From contig NZ_JAPCIA010000002.1 of the NCBI RefSeq assembly GCF_026107375.2, forward strand, positions 310,001 to 374,000: a DNA stretch of 64,000 nucleotides, in the 5' to 3' direction. This document shows positions 35,206-43,801 of this stretch, piece after piece (position 1 is the first letter of the stretch; each line of letters starts with the position of its first letter). The notes beneath the pieces were generated by a model that saw nothing but the letters and a program-made list of their open reading frames with translations, made no database searches and had not been told where the DNA came from. The translations under genes and the position numbers were made by a program. The DNA comes from Sphingomonas sp. BT-65 (lineage in GTDB: Bacteria > Pseudomonadota > Alphaproteobacteria > Sphingomonadales > Sphingomonadaceae).

Positions 35206-36668
35206 TGGCCACCAAGAATGCCGAGGCGCTCGCCGCCGCCAACAAGAAGTACGAATGGGGCTTCAGCTCGGACATCGAGCAGGAGTTCGCCCCCAAGGGG
35301 CTGTCCGAGGATACAGTCCGCTTCATCTCGGCCAAGAAGGGCGAGCCCGAATGGATGCTGGAGTGGCGGCTCAAGGCCTATCGCCACTGGCTGACGATGA
35401 CCCCGCCCGACTGGGCCAAGCTCAACATCCCGCCGATCGACTATCAGGACGCCTATTATTACGCCGAGCCCAAGGCAAAGCCCAAGCTCGGCAGCCTCGA
35501 CGAGGTCGATCCCGAGATCCTGCGCGTCTATGAAAAGCTCGGCATCCCGATCGAGGAGCAGAAGGTGCTCGCGGGCGTCGAAGGCTCGCGGAAGGTCGCG
35601 GTCGACGCGGTGTTCGACAGCGTCAGCGTCGCCACCACCTTCCGCGAGGAATTGAAGGCCGCGGGCGTCATCTTCCTCTCGATCAGCGAAGCGATCCGCG
35701 AATATCCCGAGCTGGTGAAGAAATGGCTCGGCAAGGTCGTGCCGCAGCACGACAACTACTTCGCCACGCTCAACAGCGCGGTCTTTTCCGACGGCACCTT
35801 CGTCTACATCCCGGAGGGCGTGCGCTGCCCGATGGAGCTGTCGACCTATTTCCGCATCAATGCCGAGAATACCGGCCAGTTCGAACGCACGCTGATCGTC
35901 GCCGACAAAGGCGCGTACGTCTCGTACCTCGAAGGCTGCACCGCGCCGATGCGCGACGAGAACCAGCTGCACGCCGCCGTGGTGGAACTGGTCGCGCTCG
36001 ACGATGCCGAGATCAAATATTCGACCGTCCAGAACTGGTATCCGGGCGACGAGAACGGCGTCGGCGGCATCTATAATTTCGTGACCAAGCGCGCGCTCTG
36101 CCAGGGCAAGAACTCAAAGGTCAGCTGGACCCAGGTCGAGACCGGCAGCGCGATCACCTGGAAATATCCGTCCTGCGTGCTCGCGGGCGAGAACAGCGTC
36201 GGCGAATTCTATTCGGTCGCGGTGACCAACAACCGCCAGCAGGCCGATACCGGCACCAAGATGATCCATCTCGGCAAGAACAGCCGCTCGACGATCATCT
36301 CCAAGGGCATCAGCGCGGGCCGCAGCGACAACACCTATCGCGGCCTCGTCCGCGTCGGCCCGACGGCGGAGAATGTCCGCAACTTCACCCAGTGCGACAG
36401 CCTGCTGCTCGGCGACCAGTGCGGTGCCCACACCGTGCCCTATATCGAGGTGCGCAACCCCTCGGCCCAGATCGAGCATGAGGCGACCACCAGCAAGATC
36501 AGCGAGGACCAGCTCTACTACGCGATGCAGCGCGGGCTAGATCAGGAGGCCGCGGTCGCGCTGATCGTCAACGGCTTCGCCAAGGAGGTGCTCCAGCAGC
36601 TCCCGATGGAGTTCGCGGTCGAGGCGCAGAAGCTGCTCGGCATCAGCCTCGAAGGGAGCGTGGGGTGA
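35205..36668 (+). CDS. sufB: Fe-S cluster scaffold subunit SufB
   Basis: 487 residues. ATG 35205 shares its A with the rrf2 TGA (TGATG). SufB with SufC and SufD forms the SUF scaffold complex that builds [4Fe-4S] clusters in the cytosol. Family segments present: '[19 protein letters not shown]', '[20 protein letters not shown]', '[20 protein letters not shown]', '[18 protein letters not shown]', '[13 protein letters not shown]' and the C-terminal '[18 protein letters not shown]' helix. The conserved Cys of the core ([15 protein letters not shown]) is intact. Full length. Confidence 0.98.
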   Translation: MATKNAEALAAANKKYEWGFSSDIEQEFAPKGLSEDTVRFISAKKGEPEWMLEWRLKAYRHWLTMTPPDWAKLNIPPIDYQDAYYYAEPKAKPKLGSLDEVDPEILRVYEKLGIPIEEQKVLAGVEGSRKVAVDAVFDSVSVATTFREELKAAGVIFLSISEAIREYPELVKKWLGKVVPQHDNYFATLNSAVFSDGTFVYIPEGVRCPMELSTYFRINAENTGQFERTLIVADKGAYVSYLEGCTAPMRDENQLHAAVVELVALDDAEIKYSTVQNWYPGDENGVGGIYNFVTKRALCQGKNSKVSWTQVETGSAITWKYPSCVLAGENSVGEFYSVAVTNNRQQADTGTKMIHLGKNSRSTIISKGISAGRSDNTYRGLVRVGPTAENVRNFTQCDSLLLGDQCGAHTVPYIEVRNPSAQIEHEATTSKISEDQLYYAMQRGLDQEAAVALIVNGFAKEVLQQLPMEFAVEAQKLLGISLEGSVG

Positions 36669-36688
36669 TGCACACCCCTCCCTTCACC

Positions 36689-36779
36689 CGTCACCCCGGA
36701 CTTGTTCCGGGGTCCAGCTTTCCTTGCTCGATGCTGTCGCCCGTGGCGCACTGCACCCCGGAACAAGTCCGGGGTGACG
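36689..36779. repeat. Inverted REP-like element A inside the suf operon
   Basis: The 25-base arm CGTCACCCCGGACTTGTTCC-GGGGT (36689-36713) recurs inverted at 36755-36779, separated by about 41 bases. Each arm is itself an imperfect palindrome. The same arms occur at 47650-47782 and, as a variant, at 50730-50834. Transcribed within the suf mRNA, it would form a long stem that could pause ribosomes or attenuate sufC and later genes. Confidence 0.75.
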
Positions 36780-36792
36780 CGTGGGGGACGTG

Positions 36793-37155
36793 ATGCTTGC
36801 GCTCCTGCTCCTCCTCGCCGTTCCCCAAGCGTTTGCGATGACGCCGCTTCCTGCCGAGATGGAGCCGCATCTCGAGCGATATGGACGTTGCCTTCAGGAC
36901 GCGATGGAGAGCAGGCAGGCGGAATTGCACCCGGATTCGCAACCCTCTCGCGCGGCCGCGCTCTTCGGTCAGGCGAGGGCGTCATGCGCGCAAGTTCGCA
37001 GCGAGGCGATCGAGGGCTCGTTGAAGGGGTTGGCCAGCAATGTGGCCTTCGCCGATGCCGCTAAGCGCAAGGCGTTCGTGATCGAGCGTTTCGATGGTGC
37101 CGAGGCATTGCTGAAAGCGAGTTATGCCGGGGAGTTCGACCCCGACAAATGGTAG
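36793..37155 (+). CDS. Small exported protein within the suf operon
   Basis: 120 residues. ATG 36793 follows GGGGGAC; the upstream GTG at 36781 is less likely. A short signal peptide (MLALLLLLAVPQAFA) is followed by a helical body with two Cys, 'LERYGRCLQDAMESRQAELH', 'RASCAQVRSEAIEG' and 'KRKAFVIERFDGAEALLKAS'. No family recognised. Its last seven bases overlap the start of the next gene. It has no obvious link to Fe-S assembly and, with its neighbour and repeat A, separates sufB from sufC. Confidence 0.65.
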   Translation: MLALLLLLAVPQAFAMTPLPAEMEPHLERYGRCLQDAMESRQAELHPDSQPSRAAALFGQARASCAQVRSEAIEGSLKGLASNVAFADAAKRKAFVIERFDGAEALLKASYAGEFDPDKW

Positions 37156-37658
37156 CTTCAATCACTTCGCTGCCGCTGTTGCTGTTTGGTCTTCAAACTG
37201 TGTCAGCTACCGCGCCCCCTGCGGCCGAAGAATATGAGGAAGTGGTCGTCACCGCGACCGCGGGGCGTGTCGCGCTCGTGTTCGACAAGGCCACCGACGG
37301 TCGCCTGATCAACTGCCGCGTGTTCAAGTCGAGCGGCGTCGCCACGGTCGATGCCCGCGCCTGCACCGCGCTGCCCGACTGCGTGACCTCGACCAAGGGC
37401 CAGCAATTCTGCGGCAAGGGCAACATCGCGCTGGTCGCGGTCGAACCCAAGGCGAAGCCGGACGAACCCAAGCTCGGCCTCGGCGCCACGCTGAGGCCCG
37501 AGCCGCCCAAGACGCCAGCCGTCGGCCCGCTGGTCGCCGGCCAGACGGACGACGACGCCAACCGCCTCGGCAAGCTCCCGCCCCCGCCGCGCGACAACAC
37601 CACCGAACCCTCGATCCGCTTCGGGGCACCCGCGGCGACCGAAGACAAGCCGCAATGA
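37149..37658 (+). CDS. Exported protein with a TonB-C-like segment, within the suf operon
   Basis: 169 residues from ATG 37149, overlapping the previous stop. Signal peptide MVASITSLPLLLFGLQTVSA. The segment 'GRLINCRVFKSSGVATVDAR' then 'ACTALPDC' resembles the last strands of TonB C-terminal domains ('G.V.xCRVxxSSGxxxLDxxAC'), but the protein lacks the TonB transmembrane anchor and the C-terminal helix-strand end. The tail is Pro-rich (RPEPPKTPAV, LGKLPPPPRD). It could be a stand-alone periplasmic TonB-C-like domain, and the resemblance is partial. The sufC ATG is 38 bases downstream. Confidence 0.65.
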   Translation: MVASITSLPLLLFGLQTVSATAPPAAEEYEEVVVTATAGRVALVFDKATDGRLINCRVFKSSGVATVDARACTALPDCVTSTKGQQFCGKGNIALVAVEPKAKPDEPKLGLGATLRPEPPKTPAVGPLVAGQTDDDANRLGKLPPPPRDNTTEPSIRFGAPAATEDKPQ

Positions 37659-37695
37659 TCCCCGCCGATCCAATTTCCGGAAAGCACGACCGCAC

Positions 37696-38439
<744 letters not shown>

Positions 38440-38443
38440 GGCG

Positions 38444-39526
38444 ATGAGCACGCTCACCCTTCCCTCCCCGCGCGAGGAAGCGTGGCGCTGGAGCGACCTC
38501 GACACGCTCCGCGCCGCCGCCGAGACTGCGCCCGCCGCGACCGGAATCGACCCCGCCGCGCTGTTCCTCGACATCGCGGGCCCGCGCTTGCTGTTCGTCG
38601 ACGGTGCGTTCGAGCCAGCCCATTCGCGTCCCGGCCCGGTCCAGCTCACCCGGCTCGCGATGACCGGCGATCATCCGCTCGGCCAGCTCGCGCAGGGTGA
38701 AGGCTGGGTGCTGCGCCTCGATACCACCGCCGCGACCGACCCCATCCAGATCGTCCATCTCGGCACCGGCGGCGAGAACCATCTCCCCGCCCGCATCGAC
38801 ATGGCTGACGACGCCGTCGCCACCGTGGTCGAGACCTATGCCGGCCATGGCTGGGCCAACCGCCTGCTCCACGCCTCGCTCGGCAAAGGCGCACGCCTGA
38901 TGCGCGCCGTCCGCCTGCTGCAGGACGAAGGCTTCGTCTCGATCCGCGACGAAGCGCAGATCGGCGAGGCGGCGAGCTATGTCTCCACCTTCCTCGGCGC
39001 CGGCGGCATGGGCAGCCGCATCGACGGCTTCCTCCGCCTCGACGGCATCGGCGCCTATGCCGAGATGGGCGGCGCCCTCCTCACCCGCGCCGAGCAGAAG
39101 CAGGAAGCGGCCGTCGCGGTCCACCACGCCGCGCCCGAGGGCACCAGCCGCCAGGTCTGGCGCGCGGTCGCCGCCGACGCCTCGACCGCCAGCCTCGCCG
39201 CCCGCGCCGAGGTCGCGCGCCATGCGCAGAAGACCGACGGCGAACAGTCGCTGCGCGGCCTGCTGCTCAAGCGCACCGCGACCGTGAACCTGAAGCCTGA
39301 GCTCGAGATCTTCGCCGACGACGTGAAATGCGCGCACGGCGCCACTGTCGGCGAGCTCGACGCCAGGGCGCTGTTCTACATGCAGTCGCGCGGCATCCCC
39401 GAGCCGCAGGCCAAGGCGCTGCTCACCCGCGCCTTCGTCGCCGACGCGCTCGACCGGATCGGCGACGAAGCGGTGCGTGAGGCCTTCGCTGCCGACGCGG
39501 AAACCTGGCTGGAGGCAGCATCGTGA
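38444..39526 (+). CDS. sufD: Fe-S cluster scaffold subunit SufD
   Basis: 360 residues. Paralogue of SufB forming the heterodimer core of the scaffold. The family C-terminal segment 'LKPELEIFADDVKCAHGATV' and 'LDARALFYMQSRGIPEPQAK' (with conserved His in CAHGAT) is present, as is 'RIDGFLRLDGIGAYAEMGG'. The N-terminus is shorter than in E. coli SufD, usual for alphaproteobacteria. The stop overlaps the sufS GTG start (GTGA). Confidence 0.95.
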   Translation: MSTLTLPSPREEAWRWSDLDTLRAAAETAPAATGIDPAALFLDIAGPRLLFVDGAFEPAHSRPGPVQLTRLAMTGDHPLGQLAQGEGWVLRLDTTAATDPIQIVHLGTGGENHLPARIDMADDAVATVVETYAGHGWANRLLHASLGKGARLMRAVRLLQDEGFVSIRDEAQIGEAASYVSTFLGAGGMGSRIDGFLRLDGIGAYAEMGGALLTRAEQKQEAAVAVHHAAPEGTSRQVWRAVAADASTASLAARAEVARHAQKTDGEQSLRGLLLKRTATVNLKPELEIFADDVKCAHGATVGELDARALFYMQSRGIPEPQAKALLTRAFVADALDRIGDEAVREAFAADAETWLEAAS

Positions 39527-40734
39527 CCGTCGCCACCGACACCCGCCCGCTCGACCTGCTCGCCGATTTCCCGGCGATCCCGCAGGGCTGGGCCTATCTC
39601 GACACCGCCGCGACCTCGCAAAAGCCGCAGCCGGTGATCGACGCGATCACCCGCGCCTATGACACGACCTACGCCACCGTGCATCGCGGCGTGTACCAGC
39701 GCTCGGCCGACATGACCCTCGCCTACGAGGCCGCGCGCCGCCGTGTCGCGCGCTTCATCGGCGGCCAGGAGAACGAGATCGTGTTCGTGCGCGGCGCGAC
39801 CGAGGGCATCAACCTCGTCGCGCAAAGCTGGGCGGGCACCAATCTCGAGCCCGGCGACCGCATCCTGCTCAGTCAGCTCGAGCATCACAGCAACATCGTC
39901 CCCTGGCAGATGGTCGCCGAGCGCACCGGCGCCGCGATCGACGTCGTCCCGCTCACCGCAGACCACCGCATCGATCTCGACGCGATGGCGGCGATGCTCA
40001 CGCCGCAGCACAAGCTGGTCGCGCTCGCCCATGTCTCGAACGTGCTCGGCTCCGTCCTCGATGCAAAGCGCGCCGCCGCGATCGCGCATGGCGTCGGCGC
40101 GAAGCTTCTCCTCGACGGCTGCCAGGCGGTGCCGCGCCTGCCTGTGAACGTCGCCGAGCTCGACTGCGACTTCTACGTTTTCTCGGGGCACAAGCTCTAC
40201 GGCCCGACCGGCATCGGGGTGCTGTGGGGCCGCTACGACCTGCTCGACGCGATGCCCCCCTATCAGGGCGGCGGCTCGATGATCGACCGGGTGACCTTCG
40301 CCAGGACCACCTACGCCCCGCCCCCCGGCCGGTTCGAGGCGGGCACGCCGCACATCGTGGGCGTCGTCGGGCTCCACGCCGCGATCGACTATGTCGACTC
40401 GATCGGCCTCGATCGCATCCATACGCACGAAACCGCATTGGTCGCAAAGACCCGCGAGGCGCTCACCGGACTCAACAGCGTCCGCGTGTTCGGCCCGCAC
40501 GACAGCGCCGGCATCGTCAGCTTCGAGGTCGAGGGGGTGCATCCCCACGACGTCGCCACCATATTGGACGAAGGCGATGTCGCGATCCGCGCTGGCCATC
40601 ACTGCGCGCAGCCGCTGATGGAGGCGCTGGGAGTGACGGCCACCGCGCGCGCCAGCTTCGGCGTCTACAATGGCGCGGCGGACATCGACGCATTGGTCAA
40701 GGGTATCGAACGAGTGACGAGGATCTTCGGGTGA
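39523..40734 (+). CDS. sufS: Cysteine desulfurase, SufS type
   Basis: 403 residues from GTG 39523, which overlaps the sufD stop (GTGA). PLP enzyme that takes sulfur from cysteine for cluster assembly. PLP Lys224 (FSGHKLYGPTG), His in 'ALAHVSNVLGSVLD', 'YLDTAATSQKPQ' at the start and persulfide Cys361 (RAGHHCAQPLM) are present; the short loop around this Cys is the group II (SufS) type, which normally needs SufE. No sufE is in the window. Confidence 0.97.
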   Translation: MTVATDTRPLDLLADFPAIPQGWAYLDTAATSQKPQPVIDAITRAYDTTYATVHRGVYQRSADMTLAYEAARRRVARFIGGQENEIVFVRGATEGINLVAQSWAGTNLEPGDRILLSQLEHHSNIVPWQMVAERTGAAIDVVPLTADHRIDLDAMAAMLTPQHKLVALAHVSNVLGSVLDAKRAAAIAHGVGAKLLLDGCQAVPRLPVNVAELDCDFYVFSGHKLYGPTGIGVLWGRYDLLDAMPPYQGGGSMIDRVTFARTTYAPPPGRFEAGTPHIVGVVGLHAAIDYVDSIGLDRIHTHETALVAKTREALTGLNSVRVFGPHDSAGIVSFEVEGVHPHDVATILDEGDVAIRAGHHCAQPLMEALGVTATARASFGVYNGAADIDALVKGIERVTRIFG

Positions 40735-41195
40735 ACGAGGCAGGCAAGATCGAGGTCGAGGAAGTGTCGGCGGTCACCCCGCCGCCAAAGGCGCGCGTGG
40801 AAGACGTGCGCGAGACCTTCGAGCGCAAGCGTGACTATCTCGACGGCTTCCTCTCGCAGAAGCCCGCGAACCTCCCCGCCGGCGAGCCCGGCGGCGCGAC
40901 CTACGACGCGATCATCGATGCGCTCAAGGAGATCTACGATCCCGAGATCCCGGTGAACATCTACGACCTCGGCCTGATCTACAATGTCGAGGTGACGAAC
41001 GACGGCCATGCGGTGGTGACGATGACCCTCACCACCCCGCACTGCCCGGTCGCCGAATCGATGCCGGGCGAGGTCGAGCTGCGCGTCGGCGCCGTCCCCG
41101 GCGTCGGCCATGCCGAGGTCAACCTTGTCTGGGATCCGCCCTGGGACCCGCAGAAGATGAGCGACGAGGCCAGGCTCGAACTGGGGATGCTGTGA
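40731..41195 (+). CDS. sufT: SufT/MIP18-like Fe-S maturation protein (DUF59)
   Basis: 154 residues from GTG 40731, which overlaps the sufS TGA. MIP18 (DUF59) domain from about residue 60: 'IIDALKEIYDPEIPVNIYDL', 'GLIYNVEVTNDGHAVVTMTL' and 'TTPHCPVAESMP' with the conserved Cys, then 'VNLVWDPPWDPQKMSDEARL'. The first 55 residues are a charged, low-conservation extension common in alphaproteobacterial SufT. It helps deliver clusters under high demand. Co-translated with neighbours on both sides. Confidence 0.93.
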   Translation: MNEAGKIEVEEVSAVTPPPKARVEDVRETFERKRDYLDGFLSQKPANLPAGEPGGATYDAIIDALKEIYDPEIPVNIYDLGLIYNVEVTNDGHAVVTMTLTTPHCPVAESMPGEVELRVGAVPGVGHAEVNLVWDPPWDPQKMSDEARLELGML

Positions 41196-41551
41196 TGACC
41201 GATGTGAAGACCCGCGCCCGCCCCGCCGCGATCCTGCTGACCCCGGCCGCGGAAGCGCGCATCACCGACCTCATGTCGCGCGCGCCGGCGGACGCGATTG
41301 GCGTCAAGCTCTCCACCCCGCGCCGCGGCTGCTCGGGCCTCGCCTATTCGGTCGACTATGTGACGGCCGCCAACCCGATGGACGAGCGCATCGACACCCC
41401 GGGCGGCACGCTGTTCGTCGACGGCGGCTCGGTACTCTACCTGATCGGCTCGACGATGGACTGGGTCGAGGACGATTTCGCCGCCGGCTTCGTGTTCGAG
41501 AACCCGAACGCCAAGGGCGCATGCGGCTGCGGCGAGAGCTTCACTGTCTGA
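41195..41551 (+). CDS. sufA: A-type Fe-S carrier SufA/IscA family
   Basis: 118 residues. ATG 41195 overlaps the sufT stop (TGATG); an overlapping GTG at 41192 would add one Met. A-type fold 'ILLTPAAEARITDLMSRA' and 'GVKLSTPRRGCSGLAYSVDY' with Cys46, and C-terminal 'GACGCGES' with Cys110 and Cys112: the three cluster ligands of HesB/IscA proteins. It receives clusters from SufBCD and passes them to apo-enzymes. Last recognised gene of the suf operon. Confidence 0.95.
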   Translation: MTDVKTRARPAAILLTPAAEARITDLMSRAPADAIGVKLSTPRRGCSGLAYSVDYVTAANPMDERIDTPGGTLFVDGGSVLYLIGSTMDWVEDDFAAGFVFENPNAKGACGCGESFTV

Positions 41552-41696
41552 AGACGCTCCCAAGTCCACTGCAGCACGCAACGCGGCAATCACCGCCGCG
41601 GTGCTGCTCGTGCCCGGCGGCTTCATCCTCGGCGGCCTGCTGGTCGCGCGTGCGCTGAAGAAACGGCGCGAGGCGAAGGACGGCCAAGCGACTTAG
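41544..41696 (+). CDS. Small single-pass membrane peptide, probable CTG start
   Basis: 50 residues reading [20 protein letters not shown], then a hydrophobic helix ([18 protein letters not shown]) and a basic tail (KKRREAKDG). The only start-like codon before the coding-looking part is CTG 41544, with GCGAGAG about 6 bases upstream; it overlaps the last codons of sufA. Positive charges follow the helix, so the C-terminus is cytosolic. No ATG, GTG or TTG lies in this frame at the right place. The stop overlaps the convergent VOC gene by four bases. Function unknown. Confidence 0.45.
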   Translation: MSEDAPKSTAARNAAITAAVLLVPGGFILGGLLVARALKKRREAKDGQAT

Positions 41697-42112
41697 GTCG
41701 CGAACAATTGCCCGATATCGCGGAACGCCTTGAACTCCAGCGCATTGCCCGCGGGATCGAAGAAGAACATCGTCGCCTGCTCGCCGGGTTTCCCCTCGAA
41801 GCGGATATGCGGCTCGATCACGAACTCGGTCCCAGCGCTACGCAGCCGATCCGCCAGCGCGTGCCACTCGTCCCAATCGAGGACCAGCCCGAAATGCGGC
41901 ACCGGCACCGCGTCGCCATCGACCGCGTTGCGCGTCCGCACACCCGCACCCTCACCCTTGTGAAGCACCAGCTGGTGCCCGCGCAGGTCGAAGTCGATCC
42001 AGTGCCCCGGATCCTCGCGCCCCTGCGGGCAGCCGAGCAGCTCACCATAGAAGGCGCGGCCCGCTTCCAGATCATCGACGGGGATCGCGAGGTGGAACAA
42101 GGGCGTCGTCAT
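41693..42112 (-). CDS. VOC-family protein (glyoxalase/bleomycin-resistance fold)
   Basis: 139 residues from ATG 42112, which overlaps the stop of the upstream dehydrogenase (TGATG); ATG 42121 is also in frame but too close to its ribosome site. '[20 protein letters not shown]', '[14 protein letters not shown]', '[20 protein letters not shown]' and '[18 protein letters not shown]' match the two-module VOC fold with His and Glu metal positions. Substrate unknown. Translation is probably coupled to the dehydrogenase. Confidence 0.9.
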   Translation of the reverse strand: MTTPLFHLAIPVDDLEAGRAFYGELLGCPQGREDPGHWIDFDLRGHQLVLHKGEGAGVRTRNAVDGDAVPVPHFGLVLDWDEWHALADRLRSAGTEFVIEPHIRFEGKPGEQATMFFFDPAGNALEFKAFRDIGQLFAT

Positions 42113-43110
42113 CACATCCATCCTTCCAGCACCTGATCGGGCGGACGATGGCCGTCGGCCCAGAAGCGGATATTGGCGATCACCTTCTCGCCCGTCGCCT
42201 GGCGCCCCTCATAGGTCGCCGAGCCCATATGCGGGGTCATCACGACATTGGGCAGCGCCAGCAGCCGCGGGTCGATCTGCGGCTCGAACCGCCACACGTC
42301 GAGCCCCGCCCCGGCCAGCCGCCCCGCCTCGAGCGCATCGACCATCGCCTCCTCGTCGACGATCCCGCCGCGCGAGGCGTTGATGAGATAGACCTGGGGC
42401 CCGAGCAGCCCGATCCGCCGCGCGTCGATCAGGTCGCGGCTCTCGTCGTTGAGCGGCGTGTGGATCGTCAGGATATCGATCGCCGCCAGCATTGCATCGA
42501 GGTCATCGTGCCAGGTCGCCTCGAACTCGGCCTCGACCATTTCGGGCAGTCGGTGACGGTTGTGATAGTGGATCGACAGCCCGAACGCCCGCGCGCGCCG
42601 CGCCACCGCCTGGCCGATCCGCCCCATGCCGACGATGCCGAGCCTCTTGCCGCCAATGCGGTGGCCGAGCATCCCGCCCGGCGACCAGCCCTTCCACTGG
42701 CCCGACCGCACCAGCTTCTCGCCCTCCGCCAGCCGCCGCGGCACCGCAACGATCAGCGCCATCACCATGTCGGCGGTGTCCTCGGTCAGTACGCCCGGGG
42801 TGTTGGTGACGACGATTCCCCGCGCCCGCGCCGCCTTGAGGTCGATATGGTTCACGCCCGCGCCGAAATTGGCGATCAGCTTCAATCGCTCGCCCGCGCC
42901 CGCGATCAGTTCGGCATCGATCTGGTCGGTCACGGTCGGCACCAGCACGTCGCAGTCCGCCAGCGCCGCCGCAAGGCTCGCGCGGTCCATCGCCGCGTCC
43001 GACTGGTTGAGCTGCGTATCGAACAGTTCGCCCATCCGCGCCGCGATCGCATCGGGCAGTTCGCGGGTGACGATCACCCGGGGCCGGGCGGGTCGGGACG
43101 GCTGTGCCAT
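42112..43110 (-). CDS. D-isomer-specific 2-hydroxyacid dehydrogenase (glyoxylate/hydroxypyruvate reductase-like)
   Basis: 332 residues from ATG 43110; the longer frame to 43293 has no ribosome site. NAD(P)H-dependent cytosolic reductase of 2-keto acids. Rossmann motif '[20 protein letters not shown]', catalytic Arg in '[20 protein letters not shown]', Glu in '[13 protein letters not shown]' and His in '[15 protein letters not shown]'. '[19 protein letters not shown]' is the substrate-domain signature. Closest in type to GyaR/GhrB. The first gene of a two-gene unit with the VOC protein. Confidence 0.93.
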   Translation of the reverse strand: MAQPSRPARPRVIVTRELPDAIAARMGELFDTQLNQSDAAMDRASLAAALADCDVLVPTVTDQIDAELIAGAGERLKLIANFGAGVNHIDLKAARARGIVVTNTPGVLTEDTADMVMALIVAVPRRLAEGEKLVRSGQWKGWSPGGMLGHRIGGKRLGIVGMGRIGQAVARRARAFGLSIHYHNRHRLPEMVEAEFEATWHDDLDAMLAAIDILTIHTPLNDESRDLIDARRIGLLGPQVYLINASRGGIVDEEAMVDALEAGRLAGAGLDVWRFEPQIDPRLLALPNVVMTPHMGSATYEGRQATGEKVIANIRFWADGHRPPDQVLEGWM

Positions 43111-43207
43111 GCCGGTTCGATTGGCCCGCGTGGCCGCGCCAGTCAACGGTTGATGCGGCGCACGCCCCGGCCCTAGAGTGACGTCACGAAGTTCAGCGGG
43201 GGAAATG

Positions 43208-43696
43208 ATGCGGTTGCGGACGGTGCTCGGAATGGTGATCGCGATGACGCTCGGCGTCGGCGCCATTGCCGAGGCATGGGCCCAGCAGCGCAAGCCGCCC
43301 TATTTCGCCTCGATCAGCGCCGGCAAGGCCTATATGCGCACCGGCCCCGGCCGCAACTATCCCGCCAGCTGGCTCTACCAGCGCGCCGATCTGCCGGTGA
43401 AGGTGGTCGAGGTCTATAACGACTGGCGCAAGGTCGAGGACCCGGACGGCACCCAAGGCTGGGTGCTCGCCACGCTGCTCTCCGCCCAGCGCACGGCGAT
43501 CGTGGTCGGCGCGGTGGTCGAGATGCGCGACGATCCGCGCTTCAACGCCCGCATCAACTGGCGCGCCGCGCCCGGCGTGGTCGGCCGCATCAGCCGGTGC
43601 CAGCGCGGCTGGTGCTGGTTCGACGTCAAGGGCCGCGGCGGCTATGTCGAGCAGAACCGCATCTGGGGCACCGATCCGGGCGAAGAGGTGCCCTAG
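43208..43696 (+). CDS. Exported protein with two bacterial SH3 domains
   Basis: 162 residues. ATG 43208 (ATG 43205 adjacent) follows GGGGGA. A signal peptide runs to AWAQ. SH3-like domain 1: 'YMRTGPGRNYPASWLYQR', 'VVEVYNDWRKVEDPDGTQGW'. Domain 2: 'VEMRDDPRFNARINWRAAPG', 'WCWFDVKGRGGYVEQNRIWG'. Matches the SH3_4/SH3_3 periplasmic family that binds peptidoglycan or partner enzymes. It diverges from the dehydrogenase gene, with 97 bases between starts. Confidence 0.9.
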   Translation: MRLRTVLGMVIAMTLGVGAIAEAWAQQRKPPYFASISAGKAYMRTGPGRNYPASWLYQRADLPVKVVEVYNDWRKVEDPDGTQGWVLATLLSAQRTAIVVGAVVEMRDDPRFNARINWRAAPGVVGRISRCQRGWCWFDVKGRGGYVEQNRIWGTDPGEEVP

Positions 43697-43801
43697 CACT
43701 TATTTACTCCGACAAATAGTTGCAGCAACGCTTCCATGCAGCTAGCCTGATTCTCGCGCGGCCGTCCGCAATCAAGGGGGCGCAGCAGGAGCAGGGTGCA
43801 T

